NCBI RefSeq assembly: GCF_002863585.1
Contig: NZ_PGUY01000014.1
Coordinates: forward strand, 62,001 to 126,000
DNA from: Peribacillus deserti
GTDB lineage: Bacteria > Bacillota > Bacilli > Bacillales > DSM-1321
DNA length: 64,000 nt
Direction of reading: 5' to 3'
Shown: positions 25,943 to 37,590 of the stretch, piece after piece
Position numbering within the stretch: position 1 is the stretch's first letter
Layout: each line of letters opens with the position of its first letter
Position numbers and translations under genes: made by a program
The notes under the pieces: generated by a model
The model's database searches: none
Told to the model about the DNA's origin: nothing
The model's input: the letters and a program-made list of their open reading frames with translations, nothing else

Positions 25943-26975
25943 ATGTTAACGGATCGTCAGTTATTAATACTTCAAGTTATTATAGATGACTTTATCCGGT
26001 CTGCTCAGCCAGTGGGATCCCGCAGTCTTGCTAAAAAAAGAAGAAATCAGTTTTAGCTCAGCGACTATCCGGAACGAAATGGCTGACCTGGAGGATTTGG
26101 GTTTTTTAGAAAAAACACATACGTCGTCAGGAAGAGTACCCTCCGAAAAGGGATATAGATACTATGTGGATCACTTGTTATCACCACACACTTTAAAAAT
26201 TCATGATATTGAGCTGGTAAAATCAGTTTTTGCCGAAAAAATCTACGAGCTGGAAAAGATTGTCCAAAAATCAGCGAAGATACTTTCGGATCTTACGAGT
26301 TACACAACGATTGTTTTAGGTCCTGGGGTGTTAGAAAATAAGCTTCGCCGGCTCCAGATTGTTCCTTTAAATAAAGAAACGGCAATCGCCATCATTGTGA
26401 CTGACACCGGCCATGTTGAAAATAAAACGATCACTATCCCGCCTTCAGTGGATGTGAACGAAATTGAAAAAATGGTTAACATCCTGAACGAACAATTAAT
26501 TGGTGTTCCACTTGTTGAACTGACGGATAAAATATACCGGGAAGTGGCTGTATTACTAAGCCGGCATATAAAAAGCTATGACGACGTGATCAACATATTG
26601 GGTCAATCTTTGAGGGTTCCAGGCCATGAAAAAGTGTTCTTTGGCGGTAAAACGAATATGCTTCAGCAGCCGGAGTTCCATGATATCGAGAAAATTAGAA
26701 CTCTTTTATCGATGATTGACCATGAACAAGGCATGTACGACTTATTAGACAAATCCCCGGCGGGAATTCATGTGAAAATCGGCCGGGAGAACCAGAATAG
26801 TGCCATGGAGAATTGCAGCCTGATTACCGCTTCATATTCTATAGGCGAGGAAAAGGTTGGAACGATTGCTATCTTAGGTCCTACTAGGATGCAGTATTCC
26901 CGGGTAATAAGTCTGCTGGATTTATTTTCGCATGATTTGTCTTCTGTTTTAACTAGATTGTATCAGAACAAATAG
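25943..26975 (+). pseudogene. hrcA: Heat-inducible repressor HrcA, frameshifted
   Basis: The ATG at 25943 follows AGGGGTGAT and starts [16 protein letters not shown], as in HrcA. After codon 30 (GSRSLAKK) a run of seven A (26033-26039) takes the frame to a TAG at 26054-26056. Beyond the run the +1 frame encodes the rest, [15 protein letters not shown] through the C-terminus, without further damage. Six A would give an intact protein of about 343 residues. The shift is in the winged-helix DNA-binding domain. It could be a true mutation, a sequencing error in a homopolymer, or a site of transcriptional slippage. The intact CIRCE and the clean remainder favour a very recent event or an error. 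Confidence 0.85.
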
Positions 26976-27128
26976 CGGTGGTTATATTGGTTAATGGCGG
27001 CAAAAAGGTCCGCAGCAAAGCTCTTGGTTTATAATCAAAGTGACCGGGTCTGGTTCGTATCGATATGAACTGGCCCCTTTGATTGTATATAATCATAGAT
27101 ATGTTAATCTTGTAGGGAGGTGAAATCC

Positions 27129-27722
27129 ATGACAGAAGAACAGAAAAATACAAAACAAGAAGATGTCATTGAAACAGATGCGGTTGACCAGACAGAAGTG
27201 ATCTTTGACGAAGTATCTGAAGAGCCGGCACAGCCGGAAACTGAGGCGCCGCAAGATGAATTAACTGCAGCTCAAGAGAAAATAAGCGAGCTTGAAGCTA
27301 AAATAGACGAAATGGATAATCGTTACCTTCGTTTACAGGCGGATTTCGATAATTCAAGAAGGCGTGCACGTCTTGATATAGAAGCGGCACACAAGTATAG
27401 AGCACAGAACTTGGTTACTGATCTGCTGCCAGCATTGGACAATCTAGAAAGAGCTATGAGCGTTGAGGCAGACAATGATCAGACTAAAACTCTCCTGCAG
27501 GGGATGCAGATGATTCATAATGGCCTGCTCGAATCTTTGAAAAAAGAAGGCGTCGAGGTCATCGAAGCTGTAGGCAAAGAGTTCGATCCCCATATTCACC
27601 AGGCAGTCATGCAGGTGGAGGATCCAGGCTTTGAATCAAACATTGTGGTTGAAGAATTCCAGAAAGGGTATATGCTGAAAGACCGAGTTATACGCCCTTC
27701 TATGGTAAAAGTAAATCAATAA
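27129..27722 (+). CDS. grpE: Nucleotide exchange factor GrpE
   Basis: GrpE releases ADP from DnaK. The 197-residue protein has an acidic N-terminus, a long coiled coil ([20 protein letters not shown]), and a C-terminal beta domain with [10 protein letters not shown] and [16 protein letters not shown]. The ATG at 27129 lies eight bases after AGGGAGG. It is the second gene of the CIRCE-controlled operon; the 150-base gap from hrcA holds an imperfect inverted repeat (AAGTGACCGG near GGCCCCTTTG) of uncertain meaning. Confidence 0.96.
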   Translation: MTEEQKNTKQEDVIETDAVDQTEVIFDEVSEEPAQPETEAPQDELTAAQEKISELEAKIDEMDNRYLRLQADFDNSRRRARLDIEAAHKYRAQNLVTDLLPALDNLERAMSVEADNDQTKTLLQGMQMIHNGLLESLKKEGVEVIEAVGKEFDPHIHQAVMQVEDPGFESNIVVEEFQKGYMLKDRVIRPSMVKVNQ

Positions 27723-27736
27723 TTCAAGCTACATAA

Positions 27737-29581
<1,845 letters not shown>

Positions 29582-29598
29582 TAAAACTCTTTGTAAAA

Positions 29599-29637
29599 AA
29601 GTCAAAGTCAGGTTATCTTGACTTTGGCTTTTTTTTC
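29599..29637 (+). terminator. Terminator after dnaK
   Basis: AAGTCAAAGTCA and TTGACTTTGGCTT pair, followed by T8. Confidence 0.85.
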
Positions 29638-29820
29638 GGATTGACTCTCAGCTTTTTAAACGCGGGTGGACCTCGGCCTTAGGGCGCAAAACCGTGGGTA
29701 AAAGGTTACAAAGTGAATGTACCGGTGCTGCTTTTGGCCTTCTCGAAACAAGCCTGGCTTGAATAAGTTACTCGTGAAGCAATATAAGGTGCCGCAGAGA
29801 ATCATAATTCAGCTGAAGAA

Positions 29821-30288
29821 AGTCCTTTATACGAGTGATGAAAGACAAAAACCAGTGAAAGAGCTGGAGAAAAGTCCTTCATACGGGTGATGAAGGACAA
29901 AAGCCAGTAAAAGAGCTGGAGAAAAGTCCTTCATACAGGTGATGAAGGACAAAAAATAGTAAAAGAGCTGGAGAAAAGTCCTTCATACGGGTGATGAAGG
30001 ACAAAAGCTAGTAAAAGAGCTGGAGAAAAGTCCTTCATGCGGGTGATGAAGGACGAAAGTTGGTAGAAGAGCTGGATAAAAGTCCATCATACGGTTGATG
30101 AAGGACAAAAGTTGGTAAAAGAGCTGGAGAAAAGTCCTTCATACGGGTGATGAAGGACAAAAGCCAGTAAAAGAGCTGGAGAAAAGTCCTTCATACGGTT
30201 GATGAAGGACAAAAATTAGTAAAAGAGCTGGAGAAAAGTCCATCATACGGTTGATGAAGGACAAAAACCAGTAAAAGAGCTGGGGAAA
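29821..30288. repeat. Nine-unit 52-bp palindromic tandem array
   Basis: Units begin AGTCC at 29821, 29873, 29925, 29977, 30029, 30081, 30133, 30185 and 30237, an exact 52-base period. Each has the palindrome GTCCTTCAT-N7-ATGAAGGAC, and most have CCAG or its like before GAGCTGG. The bases between palindromes are conserved as well, so this is not a CRISPR array. Units differ by a few substitutions. The 180 bases between the dnaK terminator and the array show no gene. Confidence 0.92.
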
Positions 30289-30299
30289 AGTGTATGATC

Positions 30300-30410
30300 G
30301 GGTATCTGCTCTAACTCCGGCGCCTAGACCCTCGAGACACAAGCCAATCAGTCCATGGGAAGAAAATCGCTTCCCACGGCCTGCTCGTCTTGTGCTAATC
30401 GGCGGCCTGC
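30300..30410. repeat. Structured repeat family B, copy near dnaJ
   Basis: ACCCTCGAG, CCATGGGAAG, CTTCCCACGG and CCTGCTCGTCTTGTG follow the order of the array before lepA. The middle stem is ACAAG/CTTGT instead of CATAAG/CTTATG. The outer stem is degraded. Two further small hairpins follow at 30410-30456 (CTGCAGGATGCAG; GCCACAGGACGTGGC). Confidence 0.75.
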
Positions 30411-30496
30411 AGGATGCAGGTCAGAAGGGCGTTGCCACAGGACGTGGCGATTTTAGCCGTTCAACGTTACTGGCAAGGCGCTTCCGTTTTTCGTTA

Positions 30497-30526
30497 TTGC
30501 ACTGTAGTCCGTTGGAGTGATAAAAT
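30497..30526 (+). promoter_or_regulatory. Possible dnaJ promoter
   Basis: TTGCAC, an 18-base spacer and TAAAAT lie 36 bases upstream of dnaJ. An extra promoter is plausible because a terminator and about 0.9 kb of repeats separate dnaJ from dnaK. Confidence 0.5.
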
Positions 30527-30561
30527 TATCTTTATGTGAATGAATCTGGAGTGAATCTAAA

Positions 30562-31686
30562 ATGAGTAAACGTGATTATTATGAAGTACTCGGGGTGGGT
30601 AAAACTGCCTCGAAGGACGAAATAAAAAAAGCGTATCGGAAGCTTTCTAAGAAGTATCATCCTGATATTAATAAGGAAGCAGATGCGGCTGATAAGTTTA
30701 AGGAAATTAAGGAAGCTTATGAAGTATTGAGTGACGATCAAACGAAGGCTCATTATGACCAGTTTGGGCATACAGATCCAAATATGGGCGGTGGATTTGG
30801 CGGGGCTGATTTTGGTGGTTTTGGCGGATTTGATGATATCTTCAGCACGTTCTTTGGCGGCGGAGGACGCAGAAGAGATCCAAATGCACCACGCCAGGGA
30901 GCGGACCTTCAATATACAATGACTCTTAAATTTGAAGAGGCTGTATTTGGCAAGGAGACCGATATTGAAATCCCTCGTGATGAAGAATGTGAAACTTGTT
31001 TTGGAACAGGCGCTAAGCCGGGAACGAAGCCTGAAACTTGTTCCCATTGTAATGGATCTGGCCAGCTGAATGTTGAACAGAATACTCCGTTTGGCAGAAT
31101 TGTTAATCGAAGAGTGTGTAACCATTGTCAGGGAACAGGGAAAATCATACCACACAAATGTTCTACCTGCGGCGGTGATGGAACGGTTACCAAACGGAAG
31201 AAAATTCATGTCACCATTCCAGCCGGAATTGATGACGGGCAGCAGCTGCGTGTTTCAGGCCAAGGAGAACCTGGTATAAATGGGGGGCCTCCTGGAGATT
31301 TATATATTGTGTTCCACGTAAGATCTCATGAATTTTTTAAACGTAATGGAGACGATATCCATTGTGAAATGCCGATCACAGTTGTTCAGGCTGCTTTAGG
31401 TGATGAGATTCTAGTGCCTACCTTACACGGAAAAGTTAACTTGAAAGTCCCGACAGGTACTCAGAATGGGAAAACATTCCGTCTTAAAGGAAAAGGTGTG
31501 GCTAACGTACGAGGGTATGGCCAGGGCGATCAGCACATTACCATAAGAGTGGTCACTCCAACAAAACTTACCGAAAAGCAGAAACACCTGCTGAGGGAGT
31601 TTGCAGAATTAAGCGGCCAAAATACCCCTGATGAACAGGAAGAAAGTTTTTTTGCTAAAGTGAAGCGTGCCATTAAGGGAGATTAA
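30562..31686 (+). CDS. dnaJ: Chaperone DnaJ (Hsp40)
   Basis: DnaJ delivers substrates to DnaK and stimulates its ATPase. The 374-residue protein has a J domain with HPD in KYHPDIN, a Gly/Phe-rich linker ([17 protein letters not shown]), four CxxCxGxG zinc repeats ([32 protein letters not shown]) and the C-terminal substrate-binding domains. It follows dnaK in the usual order but at an unusually large distance because of the repeat array. Confidence 0.97.
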   Translation: MSKRDYYEVLGVGKTASKDEIKKAYRKLSKKYHPDINKEADAADKFKEIKEAYEVLSDDQTKAHYDQFGHTDPNMGGGFGGADFGGFGGFDDIFSTFFGGGGRRRDPNAPRQGADLQYTMTLKFEEAVFGKETDIEIPRDEECETCFGTGAKPGTKPETCSHCNGSGQLNVEQNTPFGRIVNRRVCNHCQGTGKIIPHKCSTCGGDGTVTKRKKIHVTIPAGIDDGQQLRVSGQGEPGINGGPPGDLYIVFHVRSHEFFKRNGDDIHCEMPITVVQAALGDEILVPTLHGKVNLKVPTGTQNGKTFRLKGKGVANVRGYGQGDQHITIRVVTPTKLTEKQKHLLREFAELSGQNTPDEQEESFFAKVKRAIKGD

Positions 31687-31713
31687 TTTTTTATATAGGA
31701 GCTGGTAGTAAAC

Positions 31714-32652
31714 ATGAAGTGGTCCGAAATCGCAATTCATACAACAAACGAAGCGGTGGAGCCTGTCTCTAATATCCTGCACGAGGCAGGGGCAAGCGGC
31801 GTAGTTATTGAAGATCCTGCTGAATTATATAAAGAGCGAGAGGACAGATTCGGTGAAATCTACCAGCTCAATAAAGATGATTATCCTGAAGAAGGTGTCA
31901 TAGTAAAAGCATATTTACCCGTTAATAGCTTTCTGGGTGAGACCGTTGATGAAATCAAGGAAGCAATAAATAGTTTATTGCTCTACGACATCGACCTTGG
32001 GAGAAATCATGTTTCCATCAGTGAAGTGAACGAGGAAGAATGGGCAACCGCCTGGAAAAAATATTATAATCCCGTCAAGATTTCTGAAAGATTCACGATT
32101 GTACCGACGTGGGAGGATTATACTCCCGTACACACAGATGAATTGATTATCGAACTTGACCCGGGAATGGCTTTTGGTACTGGCACGCATCCGACCACTG
32201 TCATGTGTATCCAGGCGTTGGAGCGGACTGTTAAGAGCGGGGACATAGTCGTAGATGTGGGTACAGGTTCAGGCGTGCTGAGCATCGCTGCCGCCATGCT
32301 GGGAGCTAAGTCAGTACAGGCGCTGGATCTTGATGAAGTAGCCGTCCAGTCGGCGAAATTAAATGTTAAGTTGAACAAAGTTCAAGATGTAGTCTCTGTG
32401 AGCCAGAATAATCTGCTTGATGGTGTTCAAGACCAGGCAGATGTGGTTGTGGCAAATATTCTTGCAGAAGTTATCATCCGTTTCGCGAAAGATGTTACAA
32501 AAGTACTTAAACCTAATGGCTGCTTTATTGCTTCCGGCATCATCAAGCAGAAAAAGGAAGAAGTCAAAGAAGAATTAATTTCGTGCGGTTTTGAAATTAA
32601 GGAAACCATATTGATGGAAGACTGGGTTGCGATTATCGCCCAAAAACAATAA
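31714..32652 (+). CDS. prmA: Ribosomal protein L11 methyltransferase
   Basis: PrmA trimethylates ribosomal protein L11. The 312-residue protein has an N-terminal L11-recognition domain and a C-terminal methyltransferase domain with [21 protein letters not shown] and [10 protein letters not shown]. It follows dnaJ at 27 bases with AGGAGCTGG before the ATG. Confidence 0.95.
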   Translation: MKWSEIAIHTTNEAVEPVSNILHEAGASGVVIEDPAELYKEREDRFGEIYQLNKDDYPEEGVIVKAYLPVNSFLGETVDEIKEAINSLLLYDIDLGRNHVSISEVNEEEWATAWKKYYNPVKISERFTIVPTWEDYTPVHTDELIIELDPGMAFGTGTHPTTVMCIQALERTVKSGDIVVDVGTGSGVLSIAAAMLGAKSVQALDLDEVAVQSAKLNVKLNKVQDVVSVSQNNLLDGVQDQADVVVANILAEVIIRFAKDVTKVLKPNGCFIASGIIKQKKEEVKEELISCGFEIKETILMEDWVAIIAQKQ

Positions 32653-32656
32653 AGGA

Positions 32657-32700
32657 TGAAAAGACCAAGGGGGAGCAGAATTTGATCCCTCCTTTCTTTA
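32657..32700 (+). terminator. Hairpin after prmA
   Basis: AAGACC-AAGGGGGA pairs with TCCCTCCTT-TCTT, followed by TTTATTTT. Termination may be partial, as rsmE continues the cluster. Confidence 0.6.
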
Positions 32701-32761
32701 TTTTGCCGAGTCCAGTATAGTGATAATACGCTATCTTACCTGCGGAGAGAGGTTTTAATTC

Positions 32762-33514
32762 ATGCAGCGCTACTTTATTTCAAAAGAGAGCATCGAAGGT
32801 TCTTTAGTCACTATAACAGGAGATGACTTTCATCATCTTGCAAATGTAATGAGGTCAAAACCGGGAGATCATATCTTGTGTGTTGTCCCACAGGAAAAAA
32901 CGGCCTTGGTTGAAATTACAGAAATTACTAATGAAGCCATCCATGCTAACGTAATAAAATGGATGGATGAAAGTAAGGAAATGCCTATAAAAGTTACGAT
33001 AGCCAGCGGTCTGCCAAAAGGGGATAAGTTAGACTATATTATCCAAAAAGGTACAGAACTTGGTGCAGCCGGATTTATCCCTTTTATTGCAGCTCGCTCC
33101 ATTGTAAAATGGGATGAGAAAAAAGCAGCCAAGAAAACCGAGAGACTGCAGAAGATTGCTAAAGAAGCGGCTGAACAGTCTCATCGGGGAATAGTGCCAT
33201 CCATAGCCAACCCTGTTAGAATCAATGAACTAATTAAGCTTTCAGATGAATATAAATACAAACTCATTGCTTATGAGGAAGATGCAAAGCTTGGCGAGGC
33301 AAGCCAGTTTGCCGGGATTCTCAAAGAAGTAAGAAATGGGGAATCCGTATTATTTGTTTTCGGACCCGAGGGCGGTCTTTCTTCAGACGAAATAGAAAAA
33401 TTTAAGGAAAACGGATTTGTTTCATGCGGGCTGGGTCCCAGGATCTTAAGAACCGAAACTGCACCGCTATATGCGCTGTCCGCGATTTCCTATCATACTG
33501 AATTATTGAGGTGA
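32762..33514 (+). CDS. rsmE: 16S rRNA (uracil-1498-N3)-methyltransferase
   Basis: RsmE methylates U1498 of 16S rRNA. The 250-residue SPOUT-class enzyme has the conserved GDDFHHLANVMR near the start, KGDKLDYIIQKGTELG in the middle, and the knot segment FGPEGGLSSDE and LGPRILRTETAP. It overlaps the region of the mtaB ribosome site. B. subtilis calls it yqeU. Confidence 0.95.
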   Translation: MQRYFISKESIEGSLVTITGDDFHHLANVMRSKPGDHILCVVPQEKTALVEITEITNEAIHANVIKWMDESKEMPIKVTIASGLPKGDKLDYIIQKGTELGAAGFIPFIAARSIVKWDEKKAAKKTERLQKIAKEAAEQSHRGIVPSIANPVRINELIKLSDEYKYKLIAYEEDAKLGEASQFAGILKEVRNGESVLFVFGPEGGLSSDEIEKFKENGFVSCGLGPRILRTETAPLYALSAISYHTELLR

Positions 33515-33519
33515 GTGTA

Positions 33520-34869
33520 TTGGCAACAGTAGCTTTTCATACGTTAGGATGCAAAGTGAATCATTATGAAACAGAAGCAATTTGGCAGCTGTTTAAAGCA
33601 GAAGGCTATGACCGGGTTGATTACGAGGCAACAGCCGATGTCTATGTAATTAATACGTGTACAGTTACAAACACTGGCGATAAAAAGAGCCGTCAGGTAA
33701 TCCGCCGTGCGATAAGAAAGAATCCTGATGCTGTTATTTGTGTTACAGGCTGTTACGCACAGACATCTCCCGCCGAGATCATGGCTATACCAGGGGTGGA
33801 TGTAGTTGTCGGAACACAGGACCGGGTGAAAATGCTTCAGTATATTGAGCAGTTTAAAGAAGAACGCCAGCCTATTAACGGTGTTGGCAATATAATGAAA
33901 TCAAGAGTCTATGAAGAACTAGATGTTCCGGCCTTTACAGACCGTACTCGTGCGTCCTTGAAGATTCAAGAAGGCTGTAATAACTTCTGTACTTTCTGTA
34001 TTATTCCTTGGGCTAGAGGCTTGATGCGTTCCAGAGATCCTAAGGAAGTCTTTAAGCAGGCACAGCAGCTAGTAGATGCAGGATACAAAGAAATCGTATT
34101 AACCGGGATCCACACAGGGGGCTACGGTGAGGATATGAAAGATTATAATCTTGCTATGCTCCTCCGCGACCTGGAACATGTAGAAGGGTTAAAACGAATC
34201 CGGATATCCTCCATCGAAGCGAGTCAAATAACAGACGAAGTGATTGATGTACTCCGCCATTCCAAAAAAGTGGTGCGGCATCTGCATGTACCTCTTCAAT
34301 CAGGCTCTAATACTGTTCTGAAACGTATGCGCAGAAAATACACGATGGAAGCATTCGCAGAGCGTTTAGAAAAGCTAAGAGATGCTCTCCCAGGTCTTGC
34401 TCTTACTTCAGATGTGATTGTTGGGTTCCCAGGTGAAACGGAAGAAGAATTCATGGAAACATATAATTTCATAAAAGACCATAAGTTTTCTGAACTTCAC
34501 GTATTTCCTTATTCGAAGCGGACCGGTACGCCTGCTGCAAGAATGGACGAACAAGTGGATGAAGATGTTAAGAATGAACGTGTCCATAGGCTTATAGCTC
34601 TCTCGGACAAGCTTGCAAAGGAGTATGCTTCTTTGTTTGAAAACGAGGTCCTTGAAGTAATTCCGGAAGAAAGATTCAAAGAAGATGAAGACAGCGGCTT
34701 ATTTGTAGGATATACCGATAATTACTTAAAGGTGGTTATTCCTGCAACGGAAGAGATGATCGGTGAAATCGTAAGAGTAAAGATTACAAAAGCCGGTTAC
34801 CCTTATAACGAAGGTCAATTTTTACGTGTTGTTGAAGACATGAATGAGCTTGAATCAGCGATTGTTTAA
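33520..34869 (+). CDS. mtaB: tRNA t6A37 methylthiotransferase MtaB
   Basis: MtaB converts t6A at position 37 of tRNA into its methylthio form. The 449-residue protein has an N-terminal UPF0004 domain with CKVN, NTCTVTN and TGCYAQ cysteines, a radical SAM motif CNNFCTFC and a C-terminal TRAM domain. I chose TTG at 33520, six bases after GAGGTG, giving the conserved MATVAFHTLGCKVN start; a GTG three codons earlier overlaps that site. B. subtilis calls it yqeV. Confidence 0.95.
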   Translation: MATVAFHTLGCKVNHYETEAIWQLFKAEGYDRVDYEATADVYVINTCTVTNTGDKKSRQVIRRAIRKNPDAVICVTGCYAQTSPAEIMAIPGVDVVVGTQDRVKMLQYIEQFKEERQPINGVGNIMKSRVYEELDVPAFTDRTRASLKIQEGCNNFCTFCIIPWARGLMRSRDPKEVFKQAQQLVDAGYKEIVLTGIHTGGYGEDMKDYNLAMLLRDLEHVEGLKRIRISSIEASQITDEVIDVLRHSKKVVRHLHVPLQSGSNTVLKRMRRKYTMEAFAERLEKLRDALPGLALTSDVIVGFPGETEEEFMETYNFIKDHKFSELHVFPYSKRTGTPAARMDEQVDEDVKNERVHRLIALSDKLAKEYASLFENEVLEVIPEERFKEDEDSGLFVGYTDNYLKVVIPATEEMIGEIVRVKITKAGYPYNEGQFLRVVEDMNELESAIV

Positions 34870-34872
34870 CAT

Positions 34873-34902
34873 AATAACTGGGGCACATGCCCCAGTTATT
34901 CT
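34873..34902 (+). terminator. Terminator after mtaB
   Basis: A perfect 12-bp stem, AATAACTGGGGC with GCCCCAGTTATT, around ACAT. It closes the heat-shock cluster. The T tail is short. Confidence 0.75.
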
Positions 34903-34960
34903 TGCATTTTGATCTGTTATAATAGAATCAATAGAGACATAGGCTAAAGGAGAAATAAAA

Positions 34961-35632
34961 ATGAGCAAAAATATTGCTAAATTGATTGACCATACTGCAC
35001 TTAAACCACAAACTACTGAAAAAGAAATCAGGATTCTTTGTGAGGAAGCAAAAGAATACGGTTTCGCATCAGTATGTGTAAATCCAGCCTGGGTTAAGCT
35101 GTGCGCTGAACTATTAGAAGGCACAGAGGTTAAAGTCTGTACGGTAATCGGATTTCCATTAGGAGCTAATACACCAGAAACGAAAGCTTTTGAAACGGCT
35201 GATGCAATTAATAATGGTGCCCAGGAAGTTGATATGGTAATTAATATTGCAGCTCTTAAAGATAAAAACGATGAACTGCTGCTCCGTGATATTAAAGCAG
35301 TAACAGAAGCAGCAAAAGGGAAAGCTCTGACCAAAGTAATCATTGAAACGAGCCTTTTGACTGATGAAGAAAAGGTCCGTGCCTGTAAGATTGCTGTTGA
35401 AGCCGGCACCGACTTTGTAAAGACGTCTACAGGCTTTTCTACAGGCGGAGCAACATTTGAAGATATTGAGCTGATGAGAAAAACGGTTGGCCCTGATATC
35501 GGGGTTAAGGCGTCCGGAGGCGTAAGGGATACGGAAGGCGCTAAGAAGATGATTGAAGCGGGAGCAACAAGAATTGGAGCAAGCGCAGGAGTATCCATTG
35601 TCAAAGGCTTAACAGCAGATACTGATTATTAA
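34961..35632 (+). CDS. deoC: Deoxyribose-phosphate aldolase
   Basis: DeoC cleaves 2-deoxyribose 5-phosphate to glyceraldehyde 3-phosphate and acetaldehyde. The 223-residue barrel has IDHTALKP at the start, KVIIETSLL, the Schiff-base lysine in DFVKTSTGF, and [10 protein letters not shown]. It has AAAGGAGAAAT before the ATG and a TATAAT at 34918-34923. In B. subtilis deoC is in a nucleoside operon elsewhere, so its position between mtaB and yqeW is a local difference. Confidence 0.95.
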   Translation: MSKNIAKLIDHTALKPQTTEKEIRILCEEAKEYGFASVCVNPAWVKLCAELLEGTEVKVCTVIGFPLGANTPETKAFETADAINNGAQEVDMVINIAALKDKNDELLLRDIKAVTEAAKGKALTKVIIETSLLTDEEKVRACKIAVEAGTDFVKTSTGFSTGGATFEDIELMRKTVGPDIGVKASGGVRDTEGAKKMIEAGATRIGASAGVSIVKGLTADTDY

Positions 35633-35638
35633 GACGAA

Positions 35639-35697
35639 GGCTTATCCTATTTTAGGATAAGCCTCAGGCTGTCGAGCAAGTCTCGACGGTCTTTTTT
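35639..35697 (+). terminator. Double-hairpin terminator after deoC
   Basis: GGCTTATCCTA/TAGGATAAGCC is followed by GTCGAG/CTCGAC and then T6. yqeW converges from the other side. Confidence 0.85.
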
Positions 35698-35762
35698 ATT
35701 ATTAGCTTTTAATACACTAGTTAAGTTATCATGCTTGAAGTAAGCTTTTAGAGTGTTTCCTA

Positions 35763-36692
35763 TTATTTTGATTCCCGGTTATGTACCAACATGATAAATT
35801 TTGTGAATTTCTCCGTAAAAGGAAGAGCCAGGAGAGATGAAAGAATATTAAATATGACACTGGCATGAGCGAGCTGGATATCTTTCTGCTCGGTGAATAA
35901 GGCAGCTAATCGTTCAAGAGGACTGATGAAGGGAAAGAAAATGGCTACGCCGATAAGATTTAGCCAAATATGGGCGTAAGAGGTAAAACGAGCTTCTTTG
36001 CCAGCACCTAAGCTTGCCATATATGCAGTTATGCAGGTTCCTATATTAGATCCAAGCATGATGGCAATCCCAGCGGGTACCGACATTTCTCCAGCGGCTA
36101 AAAACCCCATAGCTATGCCAGTCATTGCAGAACTGGAGTGAATGATGGCGGTAACCACCATGCCGGTACATAAGGCGATGAATAGATTGTTTTCCATACT
36201 TAATAGTAATTGCTGAACAGAATCAAAGGAGGATACTGGTACCGCAAGTGTTTTAAAGCCGTTAATGGCGGCTATTACACAGCTTAAGCCAATAAGTGTG
36301 GTTCCGAAGCTTTTTGCCAGGATGTGAGGGATCAACCATAATAAAGCCCCAAGTAAGGCGCCGTGAACGGTCCACTTTTCTAAAGGGATTGTCATAAATT
36401 CAGTTGTAAACGTAGAACCAATATTTGTACCCAGGATAATTCCTATTGTCTGGGTGAAGTTTAAGCTCCCAGTTGAAACAAGGCCTATAGTCATCACCAT
36501 AACAGCTGAACTGCTTTGGAGGATACCTGTGATGAAAATACCAACAAAGAAACCTCTGACTGGTGTATGAGTGACTCTTTTTAAAACGCGCTTTAATTTA
36601 TCTCCTGATATATTGAACAGGCCAATACGAAGGATGGCCATGCCAGCCATGAATATGGCTAGATATATTATGAAAAGCAGCAGTTCTCTCAT
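35763..36692 (-). CDS. yqeW: Na/Pi cotransporter family protein YqeW
   Basis: The 309-residue membrane protein has the internal repeat of sodium-phosphate symporters: GILQSSSAVMVMTIG in the first half and AIIHSSSAMTGIAMG in the second, with GTNIGSTFT and GSNIGTCIT after them. About eight hydrophobic helices are visible. The ATG at 36692 follows GAGGGGG; an ATG seven codons earlier has no ribosome site. There is no PhoU-like tail. It is the only minus-strand gene between deoC and rpsU. Confidence 0.9.
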   Translation of the reverse strand: MRELLLFIIYLAIFMAGMAILRIGLFNISGDKLKRVLKRVTHTPVRGFFVGIFITGILQSSSAVMVMTIGLVSTGSLNFTQTIGIILGTNIGSTFTTEFMTIPLEKWTVHGALLGALLWLIPHILAKSFGTTLIGLSCVIAAINGFKTLAVPVSSFDSVQQLLLSMENNLFIALCTGMVVTAIIHSSSAMTGIAMGFLAAGEMSVPAGIAIMLGSNIGTCITAYMASLGAGKEARFTSYAHIWLNLIGVAIFFPFISPLERLAALFTEQKDIQLAHASVIFNILSSLLALPFTEKFTKFIMLVHNRESK

Positions 36693-36811
36693 CAATGATC
36701 CCCCTCGCCACATTATATGGAGATGCAGAGAAGGACATGCCTAAAAAAATGATTTATAAAAATAAAAAGAATAAAAAATAGATAACTGCGAGTATAAATA
36801 CTGTTTGGTAG

Positions 36812-36840
36812 TTGACCTCGTTTTACTCTTATATTATAAT
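36812..36840 (+). promoter_or_regulatory. SigA promoter of rpsU
   Basis: TTGACC, a 17-base spacer and a perfect TATAAT, 66 bases before the rpsU start. Confidence 0.8.
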
Positions 36841-36905
36841 GGCTAAGTACATGATGTATATATGCATTATGAGTTAGTGTGTTGTGTTCGGAGGGAGGGA
36901 AAGAG

Positions 36906-37079
36906 ATGTCTAAAACCGTCGTTCGTAAAAACGAATCGCTTGAAGATGCTCTTCGTCGCTTTAAACGTACTGTATCTAAGACAGGTACACTGCAAGAAGC
37001 TAGAAAGCGCGAATTCTATGAAAAGCCTAGCGTAAAGCGTAAGAAAAAGTCAGAAGCAGCTAGAAAACGTAAATGGTAA
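36906..37079 (+). CDS. rpsU: 30S ribosomal protein S21
   Basis: The 57-residue very basic protein reads [19 protein letters not shown] and ends in SEAARKRKW, matching Bacillus S21. GGAGGGAGGG precedes the ATG. It shares a transcript with yqeY, 14 bases downstream. Confidence 0.98.
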   Translation: MSKTVVRKNESLEDALRRFKRTVSKTGTLQEARKREFYEKPSVKRKKKSEAARKRKW

Positions 37080-37093
37080 GAGAGGGTGGAAAT

Positions 37094-37549
37094 ATGAGTC
37101 TTCTCGAGCGTTTAAATAATGATATGAAACAAGCGATGAAGAACAAAGACAAAGACAAACTCTCTGTTATTCGGATGCTGAAAGCTTCTCTTCAAAATGA
37201 AGCTATTAAGCATAAGAAGCAGGAATTAACAGAAGAGGAAGAATTGACAGTACTTTCTCGCGAACTTAAACAACGCAAAGACTCCCTTCAAGAATTTGAA
37301 AATGCTGGTCGCCAGGACCTTGCTGACAAACTTCTTACCGAAATTAATTACGTTGAGGTATATATGCCTGAGCAGCTTTCTGAAGAAGAAGTATCTGAAA
37401 TAGTTAAACAAACCATTTTAGAAGTAAACGCTGTTTCAAAAGCTGATATGGGAAAAGTTATGGGAGCTGTCTTGCCTAAAGTTAAGGGCAAAGCTGATGG
37501 TTCTTTGGTTAATAAGCTAGTACAACAACATTTATCTCAAACTAACTAA
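37094..37549 (+). CDS. yqeY: YqeY, GatB/YqeY domain protein
   Basis: The 151-residue protein has the helical GatB/YqeY domain: [27 protein letters not shown] and the C-terminal [20 protein letters not shown]. In GatB this domain contacts tRNA; the free-standing protein's role is not settled. The ATG at 37094 follows GAGGGTGG. A strong terminator ends the rpsU-yqeY unit. Confidence 0.95.
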   Translation: MSLLERLNNDMKQAMKNKDKDKLSVIRMLKASLQNEAIKHKKQELTEEEELTVLSRELKQRKDSLQEFENAGRQDLADKLLTEINYVEVYMPEQLSEEEVSEIVKQTILEVNAVSKADMGKVMGAVLPKVKGKADGSLVNKLVQQHLSQTN

Positions 37550-37557
37550 CTAACTAT

Positions 37558-37590
37558 AAACCGTAAGCAATTACCTGCTTGCGGTTTTTT
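37558..37590 (+). terminator. Terminator after yqeY
   Basis: AAACCGTAAGCA and TGCTTGCGGTTT form a 12-bp stem with one GT pair, followed by T6. Confidence 0.9.

Noticed and set aside
29821-30288. CRISPR array
   Set aside because: The palindromes are regularly spaced, but the sequence between them is conserved from unit to unit, so there are no unique spacers. No cas gene is present.
30532-31209. 225-codon minus-strand frame opposite dnaJ
   Set aside because: It lies over the well-conserved dnaJ gene and has no start signal or family resemblance.
34855-35604. 249-codon minus-strand frame opposite deoC
   Set aside because: It is the antisense shadow of deoC, with no ribosome site and an unusual composition rich in Ser and Ala.
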